This document shows positions 34,101 through 49,100 of a stretch of 64,000 nt of DNA, piece by piece. Within the stretch, counting starts at the first letter, position 1, and each line of letters begins with the position of its first letter. A program made the position numbers and the translations under genes. The stretch spans positions 558,001 through 622,000 of the forward strand of contig JAUIRK010000907.1 in the NCBI GenBank assembly GCA_030549495.1, read 5' to 3'. Source of the DNA: Nectonema munidae. Lineage: Eukaryota > Nematomorpha > Nectonematoida > Nectonematidae. The notes beneath the pieces were generated by a model, which was not told the DNA's origin, did not search any database, and worked only from the letters and a program-made list of their open reading frames with translations.

Positions 34101-37100
34101 CATGTATACACTTATATATTTCATTGACGACTGTGTAATGTGTATGAATATAATTTGGATTTATATGTGCGTAACATATGTTTTTAAACTATGTATCGTA
34201 TAAAGTGTTTGCATTTAAAATAAAAATGTTTTATTCACAAATTTTTGTCTGTTTTATGTCCTTCCTGATATAACCAAATTCGGATATAACAAACTAAAAT
34301 TGACCCTCATGGTATTTTGTTATAATCAGATTTTACTCTTCTTTACGTTTTTATTGGGAGTGCTAGGGAAGCCATGAGAAAAGTAAAATAAAAGTATATT
34401 TATATTAAAAGTAAAAAGGCGGAGGAAGGAGGGGGAGGGCGTATAATTCCTCTACATTATAATAAACAGTTCATTTAGTTCAGGGGTGGGCAAACTACGC
34501 CCCGCCAATGCATCATCTGCAGCCCCAAAGTACATACACATTTTCATCATTGAGAATGTTCATTTAGAATTTTCCCAACACTTCTCCACATTTATCCCAC
34601 CCAAGTATTTGAATCTTGAAGTGCTGCATCATTCTCATTAACATTATTTATTATTTCTGTAACAGAAAAATTACTCAGTTACTTATTTACTTTTTTTTGT
34701 GAAATAAATGTGTTTTAGGTGAAGTTTTTGCATTTAAAGATCAATTTTAATGAAAATTAATTCCTTCTTTTAATTCTAAAATTTAATAACTAAAAAATAA
34801 TTTTCTCTTTTTCTTTTAACGTTCTTAAAAGGGTCTTTGAAAATGTGCTTTTTTTAGATGCGGCCCTTTGAAAAATCGGATTTTCTAAATGCGGCCTTTA
34901 CACTGAAAAGTTTGCCCACCCCTGATTTAGTTAATTCATACTTTTTGTATTTTTAACAAACATTCAATTTAAACACCCATCTTATTGGATAATATAAATG
35001 AAGTTAAATAATAACTATTTTATTTAATGAGATCTTTGAATTAACAAAAATTAATTTGATTTATTTTCCAAAGATAAAAGAGTAGAAATAATGGAACAAC
35101 GCAATAGTCAGTGTGCATCTCTGCCAAGGCCCTTCTTTTCCCAATTATTTACAACTAACGCTTCCAAGTGCTTATCATTGAATATATAATATATATAATA
35201 TAATGAGGCAATCCAAGCTCGTTATCAGGGCAAAAAATTGAGAGAGAGAGAGAGAGATGAGAGAAGAGTAGGACAAAAAATTCTTATTTAAATCTGTCAA
35301 TTTTTTTTAATATCTCAATTCTATCACTGAGAAAGGAAAAGAAAATCGTAGTGTTATCAACTTGATATTTATAAATTAATTGATATGTTTTTAGTTTATC
35401 TTTATGAAATGTGCCCGCGCTCTTTGGTGACGGCGTGCGCCCTTATACGGTTATATGGAAAAGTGATAGGATTATTTGGAGAAATAAAAAATATATTATC
35501 ACTTTATTTTTTGTAATAAAAAATAGTTTGTAAAAGGTAACGGTAAAGGTACCTAGGGTGTTTTCATCGAGAAGGCACAATTGAGCCGCTTGTATCGAAC
35601 TATGAGCAAAGCAGGCTTGATGCGGGATCGAACCCAAGATCTTGAGTTATCGAATCCAGCATCTAACCAACCCTACTAACGCCCCCATTGTAACAAGTTT
35701 TTTCAACGAACTGACTAAATGAAGTTATACAAGCCCTAGAAAAATCTAAAACTGAATAATATTTTAAATAGCACACCATTTGAATTTATCCTCATTTATC
35801 ATACTGGGTCAGCAAAATTTTTTGGTGGGTCATCTGGTGAAAAGTAGGTCATCGGTTTCCGATCATTGCTACGTGGCGTATAAAAATAAAGTACATGTAT
35901 GAAATAGAATTAAAAATACAAATTTAATAATTTGGTAGATGAAAATATTTACTTCCAAAATAAATTGCATACATGATAGATTAACATTTCAATATTAGTT
36001 CACAAATTTGCTAACCCTCATAAACTTGCCTATCTTTATTGACAAATTGTTATCATTGTTCGAATAATGAAATTTGGACAATAAAAAAACGATTATTATA
36101 GTATCAAATATTATTAGATGTATATATAATATAATATGGAGAACAGAAAATGAAGTGCATGAAATGAGTGTAAAAAACACTTACTGAGGCAAATCTTTAC
36201 TGTAAAATAGAGGACGTAATATTCCGGCAGGTATCACTGCGAAAAGTAAAGCTCATGTAAGAGGTAAGCGAAAAAATAACCCACAATACCTATATTATTC
36301 ATGTTTGGACTGTAGAAAGCATTAACCACAGTTGGACCGCTCTTCCACCTAAAAATAGAAACAATTTTCAACATTAGCCTTCTTATGTTATCCTTAATTG
36401 TTAGACTTCACACATACCCGCTTTTCACTCGTGTGTTCGAAAATAATTATCTGCACGCACGAAATAAACATTTTTCTTTGAAAGATGTGAGCGATGACAG
36501 AAAATCTTTGAAACATTTAAATTAAATACTTGGAAGAGAATAATATGAAAAATAAGCATTGCATTCTTCTACTACTAAATGTCTTGATGTTTTTTGAGAA
36601 ATTAATCAGAAAAATTAGAAGCTTAAATAAAGGCTTGGAACTTTCACTATGAATAGAAATAATTATCTTTCTTTCTTGAATCTATATTCCATGATATAAA
36701 TTCAATAAATTTAATTTATGGAAACCTATGATATCCCTTGTAAAAACGGCTTGGCTGGCAATCTCAAGCTTTCCATTTTAATAAACAAATGTTTGAAATC
36801 TGCTTAATTTTTTGTAAAGCGCATTTTAACAAAAAAATTGGCTTACACAGATTCAACAAAAATTCTTTCCTAAAACTATGAGATCCGTACAAAGAGCATG
36901 GCGAGTTGTGTCGCAATCTCACTATTAACAAAAGTGGCTGCAATTTCAAGACACAACCGTACCATCACTAAGCCATCAGCTGACAATAAGTATTTGATTT
37001 TGCATATGCACATTTCTAACGAATAGTAACTAGAAATTATTTACTGTTTTCTTTATAAATTAAGCTAAATTTTGTTGATATATTCTACACTATTTCAATC

Positions 37101-40100
37101 TTATTTTTGTTCTAAATTATATTATCAGTCATATATGATTAACCCAATCCCTAACAAAGCAACAGCGACAAAAATCCTAACGATAAAAGGCCTTCTGACA
37201 AAACTTGTTAAAAATGGTAGGGTGTCAAAAGCTTTAGAATTTAAAGGTAAAGGTCCCAACCATGGGGCATTTTCATTGAAAAGGCACAATTACGCCACTT
37301 GTAAAGAAAGAAGAATTGGTGCTAGAGCGAACCCAAGTTCTTGAGTTATCGAAGCCCAGTATCTAACCAACCTTACTCACGCCACCATAAAAAAACACAA
37401 AACTTTAACTTTTATTTAGTAAACTTTTAATTACGAAAATATGATATTTTATACTAAAATTATTTATTAGGTCAAATTTTTCCTATAAACAGTCTCTATT
37501 TTTTTAAAAAATAAAAAATAAAAGAATATCTACTTTTTTTTATAATCAAACAATTTTAAACCAAACGTTACTCAAGGTTTACATCTATTCATAGCAAATT
37601 TACTCGTAGGGCATAAAAAATTACATTTCTGGATCAATTAATTTTCTTCAGCAGAAGTTGTTACTAAATTAAACATAACTTCGTCGTCTAAATTATATAT
37701 GAAAGCAAACAAATTATAAATATATTTGTCGCGCACTTTGTCAGAAGGGAGTTTGTTGTGGCTTTTAACGGTGTATTTATTTTTAGGGGCGTTTATCGCA
37801 GTCGTTTTTTTCAGCATGACGCCTAACCACTTTAAATACCAAGAGTTTGCTTTCACACTTAATCATACTATAATCCAAAATCGTGCCAACTAAAAAAAGT
37901 AAAAGTGACAGGGCCCTCTTAAAAGTCCACTTTAATATATTTTTATATGTTCTTATAAGTCAAGGATGGGCAATAATTGTAAGCAGCGGCCCAATTGCAA
38001 ACTTTGTAGAGCTTAGGGAAAGCATAAACAATGCAAATTCCACTTATGTATAAGTAACCCTTCTGTTTTTCAGATTTGACCCAAAGATGAGAGAGCGAAG
38101 GTCAGGTCAGCCTACTTTTTGATAAGTTTCTTTATTCCTTGTATTCTATTCTGGTAATTAAACCTTTTTCATTCAAATACTCACACAACATATTTAAATA
38201 TGAATTTTTAGCCACGCCCAAATACACGTCATTTTTGTCTCCCACTGCATAAACTAGAAATTGAAGTTTAGACAATCAGAAAGGATTTCATAAAGCTAAC
38301 TTCTTTAGTGTTCTAGCGTTGAAATAATAGTTATGTGTATACTTGAAACGTTGTTTTGTATGACCCTCTTTCGTGCGTGCTTGATGTAAATGGAAACGTC
38401 AAAATGGGTATAATAAGAGATATAGTATTCATACTCTAACTTGTCGACTTCTTTGAATAAGATAGCAAATTCGTTTTGCGCAGACCATTTTGACAGACTG
38501 ACAACATTTGTTAAAAAGAAGTCTTCCAGAATTGTTAGCTTAAGAACATGCAATTTTGCGTTAATTTAAAATACGCGTAAAAATATTAGCTTTAATTTAA
38601 CTAACAACCAAAATAACCACTTTTATATATAGGAAAGCGGAAGCATTTTATTGTAAAAAGATATCAACATCAACTGCAAACTCGGAATTATTTTGGAAAA
38701 GTAGGTGCGTGAAACTCACATTTTGGCAATAGACCTTGGACTAAGAAGCTTTCATTTGTTACAATTTCTGCAGAATTTGGGTTTATGTACACTTTATTTT
38801 TTAGCATGTGTAGGATTAACCCATTTATGGCCAATGTTCCTATTTTGGAACATAAGTAATTTCATCTTCGTCTACTTTTTTCAATGACTTTGAATATAAA
38901 TCGTCTGCGTTTTTTTAGATATCGTCTGCTTTGCTTGGCCTTAAATGGGTTAAGACAAAACTTATTTGAAGGATTTGCTTCACTTTCATAGATGAAATAC
39001 ACAGTTTCCACTTTTTTTTCATCTCACATCATTAAAGGATTAGGAATGTATATAAATATGTTTTCACTTTGCTTCATTAAAATATTTTAAACAAAAACAT
39101 ATGGGATTTTTAGTGGAACATTTTAATTTAATAAATTTTTTTACTTTTTTAAAACATAATTTTATGAAAATAATAAATTATTATGACGATTTTTTCACTC
39201 CCAATCGTGGATATTATGTTTTAGCCAGGGACGAACATCCGGGAGGGGCGACGCCTCTCCAAATGTTTCAAGGAAAAGAGAAGCTTTTTCGCCCCCCCCC
39301 CTCCAATAATTTACAATTTTCTCAATTCTATATCTTTTTTATAGCATTTAAAAGACTTGTTTGTCTTGTCACTTTTTTTATTTTAGGGTTAAGTCTTAGA
39401 ATGAATATTTAAAATCTATTTTTTTCATTAACGTCCACTTCATTGATATAACAATGCAAATATGAGTTATATTTGATCAGAGGCAGTAATGTAGCCAGAA
39501 TTTGAACAAGAGCCCATACATTTTTCAGAGGGGCAAATATTTTCTATAGCACATAACTATATTAGAAAGCAATCTCTATAATTTAAAGCTTAAAAGGTTT
39601 ATCCCTATTGATTCCTGTAACTGAAAGAGTTAAATAAATGTAATAGAAAACAGAAGTTGTGAAAAATGAAATTATTATATTTGCTAATTATTATTTAAAC
39701 AATGAAGTCTTTTATTCGAGAAATCAAAAAATATATAGCATCTTTATTCTTATTCGTTTTAGTTAAAGTTTTGGTTTTTTAATGAAGATTGCTTTCAAAA
39801 GTTGGCAACGTTTTCACACTTTCCTTATATTTTTTATTAATAAAATTTAGTACAAATAATTTCATTTCCATGTAATTTATAGCATATAACTTCTGGAATG
39901 GAGTAGCTAATTTATATAAATTTAAGGTTGCTAGAAAATTTTCTTTCAAAAATTTTAAGCCTTCAATGGCCAAATTTAAATTCACGACTTCATACCTGTC
40001 AATTCATAGACCCAAGTCCTAAATATATTTTCAATTTACTTTACAAACTGAATATATGTGTAGGTAGAATATGAAGATTATGTAAGATAATTCTGTGTTA

Positions 40101-43100
40101 CTCTAGTATGATAACATTTATTTGCTAAAAATTTTAAAAATCAGTAGAGAGTAATAAATTCACCTAACCAATTCATTTGATATGAACTAAACCTGTTGAA
40201 AATTAGTGAAATGAGAGGCTCAGAAAAATCGTTTACCTCCTAATTGGCTGGTTGTCGAATAATCTAATGTCGGATGAAGGAGGTCTGACTGTACTAGCAA
40301 TGAGTCTTCTAATACTAGTCTTTACAAGACAACGACATTTTTAACCTTGAAACATCAGATACAGAATCGGCTCAACCAAAAATTCTGTTCTCTAAAGATT
40401 TACAAAAGAGATGCTTTATAGAGCCATGGTATAAGACCTTTACTTAGTTAGAGTATAGCATATATAGCGATAAAAAGGGCAATTGTAACCATTCGTTTCA
40501 ATAACTAAAATATTCTGTTGTTTATTGGCAAAAATAACAAATAACCCAATGTGGTTGCAATATGTTGCGCAAAGCATTCCACTGAGTGACCCCTTCTCGG
40601 TCCCCATGGAACTGCTTTGCGATCGCGGACTCCAGTTTGAGAAACACTGGGCTAAAAGGTAGTGATGCAATCAGAATTACAAAGAATGCCATTTTATTTG
40701 ATAAAATACGTGTAGTTATGCTCAGTTATGGTGGGATTTAGAGCTTACAGTGCAAGTATATTTCGGGTAATAATGGTGGTATGTTCATTAGAAAATATTC
40801 TTTTATAATAAATTTTGAAAATTATAAAAAAAAAAGTTCGCCCCCCAGTGAGGATATGCGCCTCTGGGTTGGGTATCTCTTGCTATTAACCTTTTTAATG
40901 AATGGTAAAAACATCAGATTGTTTTTTGTAATTGAAAAAATATTATTATTATTATTTTGGTTGAAACTTGTACACCATTTACATTTTTTCCAAGAAATAT
41001 TTGGATTCTCGTTTGTCAATACCTTATTGATCCTTTTTTATGGAGTACTCCCATCTCAAACTTATTAATATTGTTGCTTAGATTCTCAATTAAAAATTTT
41101 CTTTAAATAAAAATTACGTTTGAATACTTTTCATTTATTTTTTCTTTGTCCAATATGAATTCTGGAAATCCAACAATCTGTGTCATTACATTCGCCTAAA
41201 GTAAAACAATATAATCATTAGCTAAAATTAATCATCATAGCTACGTGGTTATCATTAGTGAAGTCAATTTCCAATAAGTATCTACTATTTACAAAAATAA
41301 CTATTTTGATTAAAATAGAAGGGAAACAAATATAAAAGATGGATATAGTACTTCATCGCCTCCCCGCACCCTTTGAATACGCCACTGAACACAACCATAC
41401 AATTATAGTATAAAAATTATTAATGTTCCATATAAATTTTATTTATTCTTTTTGGGATAAAATTTGATAAAGTTATCATAAGTATTTATGTTACTGTACT
41501 TTTTTAACTAGATATTTGACCTTGATGTTTTTATTTAGTTAATTTTCAGCTATTTATCCAGATTTAGCTAAAATACCAGACTGACAAATAATCCAAATAT
41601 AGTTAAAATCTTGAAATTTTGGATTTATATGATTAAAATAAAATTTTATTAACGATTTTTTCGTGAAAAATATATTGATTTAGCTCAATGAGAGATCTTA
41701 GATCTATTTTTTCTTCTAAATGAACTGCAACAAAACAGAAACCCATTCAGAAACAAACATTATTATTATTGAAATCTATTTAAAAAATATGTTTCAAAAT
41801 GACTTTTTCCTGGTATTTTTTTCTTTTTTAAATATATCCATTTTTGAATTTGAATTGTTTTTAAAAACATTATTCTTTTCTTCTTAAATGAAAAACAGGA
41901 ACCTTTGTCGGATTATAATTTTATACATCAATAAAACAAGATTTCTTTGTTTAAATCTAGATATTGTATCAACTCATATTTAATGCATTTTTATATGTTA
42001 CAAGAAATTTGTAGAAGCAAGTTTTTTTTATTTATGGCCCACTAAAACTGTTAAGCTTTAAGCTCATTTTTTAAGAAGGCTTAGATTATAATTACCCATT
42101 CGTATACGTGACTTCATTTGTATAACTTATACATATAATAGCTTATACTATAAGCCACTACAAAATGTAGGCAACATTCAATTGAAATTTATAATAATTA
42201 CATTTCATTTTGTTTATGTTTTTATAAATAATTAAGTAAATAAAAATAAATGGTTTTTATTATCCAAATCTTTATTTATGATGATTGACATTAGTAGGTG
42301 TGAAAATTTTGATATTTTTTGACAAAATTTATGTTTTAAAAGTAAAAAATTTGATATAAATAAAATTATAAAGCTATAAAATTCGAGCCTCAATGTTTGT
42401 TTAGGCGTAGCTCTCAGCTTAACAGTAGAAGATAAGGGGTTCGATAGCCAATGCTCCAGACTCGTAGGACACATTGCTTTATTACAAAAGCTAAGCTCTG
42501 AAGAAGATCAGAGTGGTCGAAAAGTTATTGATATAAAATTTTTTGTACAAAAGTTCTACTCTTTTCTACTTATTTATATGTATGCATTATGCTACGCAAT
42601 ATCCATCATAATATAAATGAGATATATTATAATTGAGCGAAACTGCCCATCGATTTAACTTTGCAAAGATAGTGAGTGAGTTAAATTAGATACAACAAAA
42701 GGTAGTTTCTTTCACGGAAAATGAAAATTTGCCTATTGCAAATATTTATTTTTGTTTTGATACTTCCTTAACTGAATAAATCATTCATTGTCATAAATGC
42801 ATCTGATTGGATATAAATAGGAGACAAATTTGAGTGTGACTACAAAATGTAGTTGGCATATCAGTTGAAAGGTTAAAGATTGGCGAAAGAAAAAAAGTAT
42901 AATAAGAATAAGAAGCCTTTTTACACCTTTTCAGAAGCAACTTTGAGAGTTTTTTCATCCATCCAGTCAACATCGTGAAGAAGTTCATTAAAAGCTTCTC
43001 TTATGTTTTCCACCATTTGCAGAGCCTATTCGAAAAGAGAAAAACCTGAACACACAAAGTTAAAAAGAGCGCAATACGAGTCAAAGTGTATGCTACCATA

Positions 43101-46100
43101 TCTTTGCAATTGGGCTTGAAGTACTTTGGTATGAAGAGATTCGCCACTGCCCACGTCATTGCAGAATCCTTGTTGACTAAGTGAACACAAAACTCCCACC
43201 TAACCGGCGGAAATTTGATCCCAAGTTTCACTTTTAAAAAATTTAGATGAGCTTTATTGAATGGCGTAGACATAAATGGCAATAGTGTGTAAACCAGCTT
43301 CCATATTGCGTAATTCACAATCACTCTGAAAAAAATTTAAAATGTCATTCCACAAGAAGCAGACATAGAGAAAAAGGGCCCCGAAGTTTGGATATTCATT
43401 GCAATTTTCAGCTCAGATGCCTAACGCCAAGAAAATATTGTCTCAAAATTCGTCCTGTTTTTAGTAGTTCGCCCAACTACAATTTTAATTATTTTTAACT
43501 CTGTACTATCAGTGTTTGCATATCAAAGTAAACTTGATTTTACAAAAATCAGTTCATTCTTTTTGCGCTGTTTCATTTTTTCTTATTCTTTTTCTTTTGT
43601 CATTTTTAAGTTTGTCCTACAACCCTGACAATTATCCCCGGCTCTTCTTTTTACCATGAATATGTGATCTTTACTTACTTTTCTGGACCTTTCTAAGCGA
43701 TGAATTTATTCCTTTGAACATGAAAATTTTTAAATCATTAAAATGTATCGTAAAATAATACTCAACGATTGATATCTTTCAAAAGACGATCAATATATTT
43801 CTCCGATTTTTAAAAAAGTCTGCTACTACGCAAATATGAACGGGAAATTCAAGCCTTACATTTTGTGAAATGATTGATTAGTAGTTTAATCAAATTTAAT
43901 CAAAGGAATACTAAATCAAAAGTGTTAATATGATTAGTGATAAAAGTTTGATGTTAAAGCAATAATTATTTATTTCTTTTTTTGATTTTTTTACCGAGAA
44001 AAGGCAGAAGAGTTCACTTTATAAAAGGAGAAATTAAAAATAATGAGATATACTAAATATTGAGTAAAAATAAAATGGAATAAAGATAAAGATTCTTTAA
44101 ATAAATTTTTTTTTATTATTTTGCTAACATTTGTGAAAACGAATATACTTTCAACTTAAAATATTATATAAATCCTAAAATTATAGGAGTCAACAATTTC
44201 TTAAAAAAAAATCAACTTTAGCAAACTAGTTCAACTTTTATTTCTCCACTGAATTAGATGGTTAAGACTGTTAATTTTAACTTCAAGTATCAAACTAAAA
44301 GCTTTACTCTGGTTAGTTATTCAAATTGTTGTTGATGTAAGCAAGTTAGATCTTTTTAACTAACTTGATTTTTTATTTTGTTCTTATTGAATTAATTTAT
44401 CTAATCACATTTTTGTTATAATTGTACCCAGAGAACAAACAAGACTTAAGGGAAAAACAAAATATTTTTTAAATGTGGAAGGCATATATTATTTAAAATG
44501 TGTGAAAAAACATAGAAAATTCAAAAATAATCACCACCTCCCATTAAAATTTTGCTCTACTAACGATATACTTCTGACTAACTAACGAATCACCGAACTA
44601 ACCAACAATCTTTATGTTAGATAAGGAATTAGTTATCTAATTAAACAAATAGTTCATTAAAGCACTAACATAAATGCTTAATTAGTTAGTCAGTTAATTG
44701 GTCACTTAATTAAGCAGATAGTTAATTAGTACGTCAGTTAGTTAATCAGTTAATTAGTCTGCTGTAATATACAATATATAAAAATTTTGTTTTTAATGAG
44801 AGGAGAGAGATATAACCAATAAATACAATACTTTTTATTTTATATAATTATTTACTAAATCATTTCCTTTTTAATATTCAGTTATCTTGTTTTATAAATT
44901 ACTTTTATTTACAATCTGATTTTATATTCCCTTTTCAAATTAAAATGCAAAAAGCACTTACAAGTTTTTAAAAAAAAAACCTAATAAAACGATGCACACA
45001 TTCTTTTTGAAAATTACATCTTCTTTTTTACTTTTTAAACAAGAATTAGCTAAAGTATCTCTTAATCTAATTTAATATTGTGAATTAAAATAAATAATAG
45101 TGTTTGTTTAATTAGTTCTTTAAGACTGAGACAGTAAAAAATTAGTAGATACTATTTTTTATGTCATTTTATACACGGCTTATGAGTGTGAATGCCTTAT
45201 ATGTACATTTTGTACGTTCTATTTTGTTACACAGATAAATTTTAGCATACTCTTTAGGAGTGGCTTTCAATATTTCCGCCAACTTTTTAAAGTAGGATTC
45301 AGCATACAAAACAACTTCGAGCTCTTGAGTAACTTTTCTTCCAACTTTCAAATAGTTCACGAATTTAAGCCAATCTATCTAAAATCAATGCAAATAGGTA
45401 GAGCATGATTTCAAATGGTTCCAGAAGGAAGCATATCTTGTACAAGTGTACCTGTTCAAGGCATCAGAAATGTAAAAACGTAACAAACTAAAATTAAAAC
45501 GTAAAATTAGAGTATGATTTCTTGATCTTTATCTTAATCTATAAATATATTTTTATAATTTTAAGCAAATTTCCCAGCTAAGTCCTTGATTTTTCGGCGT
45601 ATAAATCAGGACATTGCATTTGTAATTGATTTTTAACAACATTTGATCAGAACGGGAAAAGATATTTCATTTTAGACTAAAAAATTTTGTTAAAATAGTT
45701 TTGGAATAATCTCTATTTTAGCTCCATTTCACCTCCATATCATAATGAAAAGTAAATAGCCTTTTGTAAGTGACGTACGTGAAAATGAAATTAGGATTTA
45801 ACTTCCCAATTTGATGGCTTAATTTATAGATAAAGATAAAATGTATTATTGGATAAGTCCAATTCGTACTTTTACTTTTGTAACAAGAGGACAAAAGAAG
45901 GATCATTTCAAAAACAAGAGATCCTCCAATCAACTTTGATTCTTTGAAAAGTTAAACATTTGTTTAAGTGCATTTTTTTTTCGAATTTTCATCAGATAAG
46001 AAATTCCTTTAGCATTTAACTAACACTGAAGCATTACTCTATTCCTGTAAATGTTTTTGGAAGATATCACCTCTTCCATTCTACATGTCAGAGAAATACC

Positions 46101-49100
46101 TGGCGATGCTTAGGAAACATATCCTGTGTTAGACACATTTACTGCAATAAATACTCGCAGTATTAGTAGCGGAGAGATGTTTATATTGTCTCTTCATTTT
46201 CTTCCTGGATTTCATTTTTGCCCTAGGCTTTTTCTTCTCCTTCCTGACTCTAATTTTGGTATTTTCATTTTAGTTCCATACTTTTATGTGAATTATAAGC
46301 TGAGTTCGTCAGAATGCACCATAATTTAGGATTTTAACGTCTTTTACCAAAAAAACTCAAAATTAAAATTTTTGCTATAAATGTCCAATTTTTTCCATTT
46401 CTACTTACCTTACTCTAAAAGCAGCAAAAATACACTTGACCATTGATGGAAGAATAAGAAGCATACTTTTATCTGGCTGGAGAAGTCTACGAGTTTTTTA
46501 AAATGAAAAAGAGCATTTCGTAAAAAAAGAAAAGAAGAACGCTAAATATTATTCAAACTCGCTATATGGTTGGGGTTAAGTTTCATTTTATCCAAGAAGG
46601 AATTTAGACGTGGAAGAACTATAGGAATATTACTGAAAATAGTGTATAATAAATTTTCCTTTTACATATTTTTTGTAGTTCAAATACTATTTGGGAAAAA
46701 TTAAATTCAAATTGGAAAAATTATTGTTTGTAATTTGTACGAGTTTTTAGTTTTTTTATTTACTCCTTTTCAGTATTTACGATGATTTTGTCTGGGATTT
46801 TATTATAGGGAGATTTTGTACTCGAGGCGATTATGCCTTAGTTCTGCACAACTTGGGGGAAATTAGCACACCTAAAAACCTATGACAGAATGACTTGCCT
46901 TCCGAATGAACGTGTATAAGTCTGGTGTAAATATTGATTTAAATGTAAATCGATTAGATTAACCTCTGGAGCGTATTCATTAAGTTTCTTAATTGTAACT
47001 TTTTTGTAGTTCTGTGAAGGATTGTGTCTTTCTTCGAGAGGAATTGAAGCCTAAAAAATAAGAAATGAAGCACAAGAAAAAAGCGAGCTTTGTTTATTAG
47101 AACATTTTCAATACGATATACATCAAAAGAATGATATAAACCTTATTATTTTTACACTTATTTCAAAACACAAATTCTAAACCACTAGAGATCTTTATTC
47201 CCGTTTGAAGCTAATTTTCCTACGCAAATGCTACGAGTGAAATGCAAATCAAGTGGAGTAAAATGCGAGTGTATCAAACTCTTTTCCATAATCGTAGGAA
47301 TGTGATCATGATAAAGAAGTTGTTTCTTTTTAAAGCTTTGTTGAAAACGAGCGCTAAAACAAATCTGTTTTTGTTTCATTATACCTTGCTAAATAGCGCT
47401 TCTATAAATTAAGTTCTAAAATCGATTAATCTCGTTCATTTCGGTATGCGTGGAGAATTTTAAATTTTGATAAGGATAAAAGATGTCTAGGATTCACACA
47501 AGTGTACAAGGCATACCAATGCGAGACTTCTCTCGAACTCCACAACTTTGTCCACACTCGACATCAGCGTCGACATGGGCGCGTCCAACAAATAAGCGCA
47601 CTTGTAAATCAGTGCTTTGTACGCGAGAAACTCTTTGTTGGTTGTGTTGACGTAGTAGTCTTTGTTTGACAACGCAGTGATCTCTTGGTCAATCTAAGGG
47701 CAAAAAATGAGTTGGAATAAAGAAGAATTCACTCTTCACTCTAGTACAAGGATTCTTGACCTGTGTCCATGGATGGGTTTCAAGAGGTCCGTGAGGGTCA
47801 GATTAAAAAAACATTTTAAGTTATAAATATACTTTTATATACCTTTTTTTTGATAAATTTTTTTTATAAATATTCAAAAACATTTTATAATGGATCATTT
47901 TAATACAAACTTTAAGTATTTTTTGCAAGTACAAATATTAATTGCATGCAAGGTTTTTTTTATGACTTTTATGTGAAAATGTCTTTGGACGGGGTCCATA
48001 GCTTTCATCAGCTTTTTAAAGGGGTCCATGACTGAATAAAGGTTAAGAACCTCTGCTTTAGTATACAGAGTTTAATTTAATTTGTGTAATCGTTTTTGTA
48101 GTTGGCGGTATAGCATCCAAGGGAAGAATATTCTTCCATAATAATTGAAGAGATAGGGTAGCCATGATAGAAAATCAAACCAAAGAGGACCGGGTCAAGA
48201 AAATACGCTTCAACCACTAGTGCCATCTACTGACAACTATTGATGAAAAAATAACACCGTTTGAATCAATTTAGCTTAAAATTTTGATTTGAATGAATCA
48301 ATTTGAATTAAAATCACTAGTGAAAGAAATAATAAATACTGATAATTATTTTCTATTTTAATGGATACTTCAAAAAACGTGCAAAATTCTAAAGAAACAA
48401 GTATCCTTTTTTATTAGAAAAATTCATTGTAATTGAGAAGAATAATACATACATCTTTCAAATACCAAAAAATATTATGTAATTTGAAATTATATAAATT
48501 ATTTATAAATTAAAAAAAATTAATTAAACAGCAAAAAATAATATTTTAATTAGTAGACCATTTTATCTCTGCTATATTTTTACAAGGTAAACTAATAATA
48601 CAAAAACACAAATGAAGGAATTGTTAGTGCAACGCTATTTGTTGAGTATATATTTTCAAATCAATCTTGATATGTGATGCGATCAATTGATTTTTGTGAA
48701 TGTATTCAAAATGTGATTTATTATATTGCTTAGCACGGGATCAATTCTTCCATTCTTTTTTGGATTAACGAGATACGAATAAAATTTTTGTAAAAATTTT
48801 TTTATAAAAAACAAAAAATATTGCGAAAAATTTTGAACTGTGGGCCATTTGTTCCGGTATTTATTTCTATCTAGTTAGATTTTTTCATATTTATAAATAT
48901 GCTGACCATATTATAGTTTAACAAAAACAAAACATAAACAAACAGGAATTTTCAAAACCAAGTTTAGCTGAAGGTAAATTCGATAAAAATTAGATATTAT
49001 AATAAAACAAAGTTTTACGTATAAAAAAGAAAATTTTATTATAGATTCTTTCATGGCGACTCAAATAGGGTTAATGCAGTAAAACCAAATTTCAAGTATG

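Noticed and set aside
39779-39985. M13 exon candidate on the minus strand (frame with [20 protein letters not shown])
   Set aside because: It does not match any M13 segment, and exons 11 and 12 join in phase without it. No other family recognised.
39487-41391. A single hAT element from CAGTAATG... to ...CGCCACTG
   Set aside because: The 8-bp flanks do not match, and the interval would contain M13 exon 11, so the two ends are treated as orphans.
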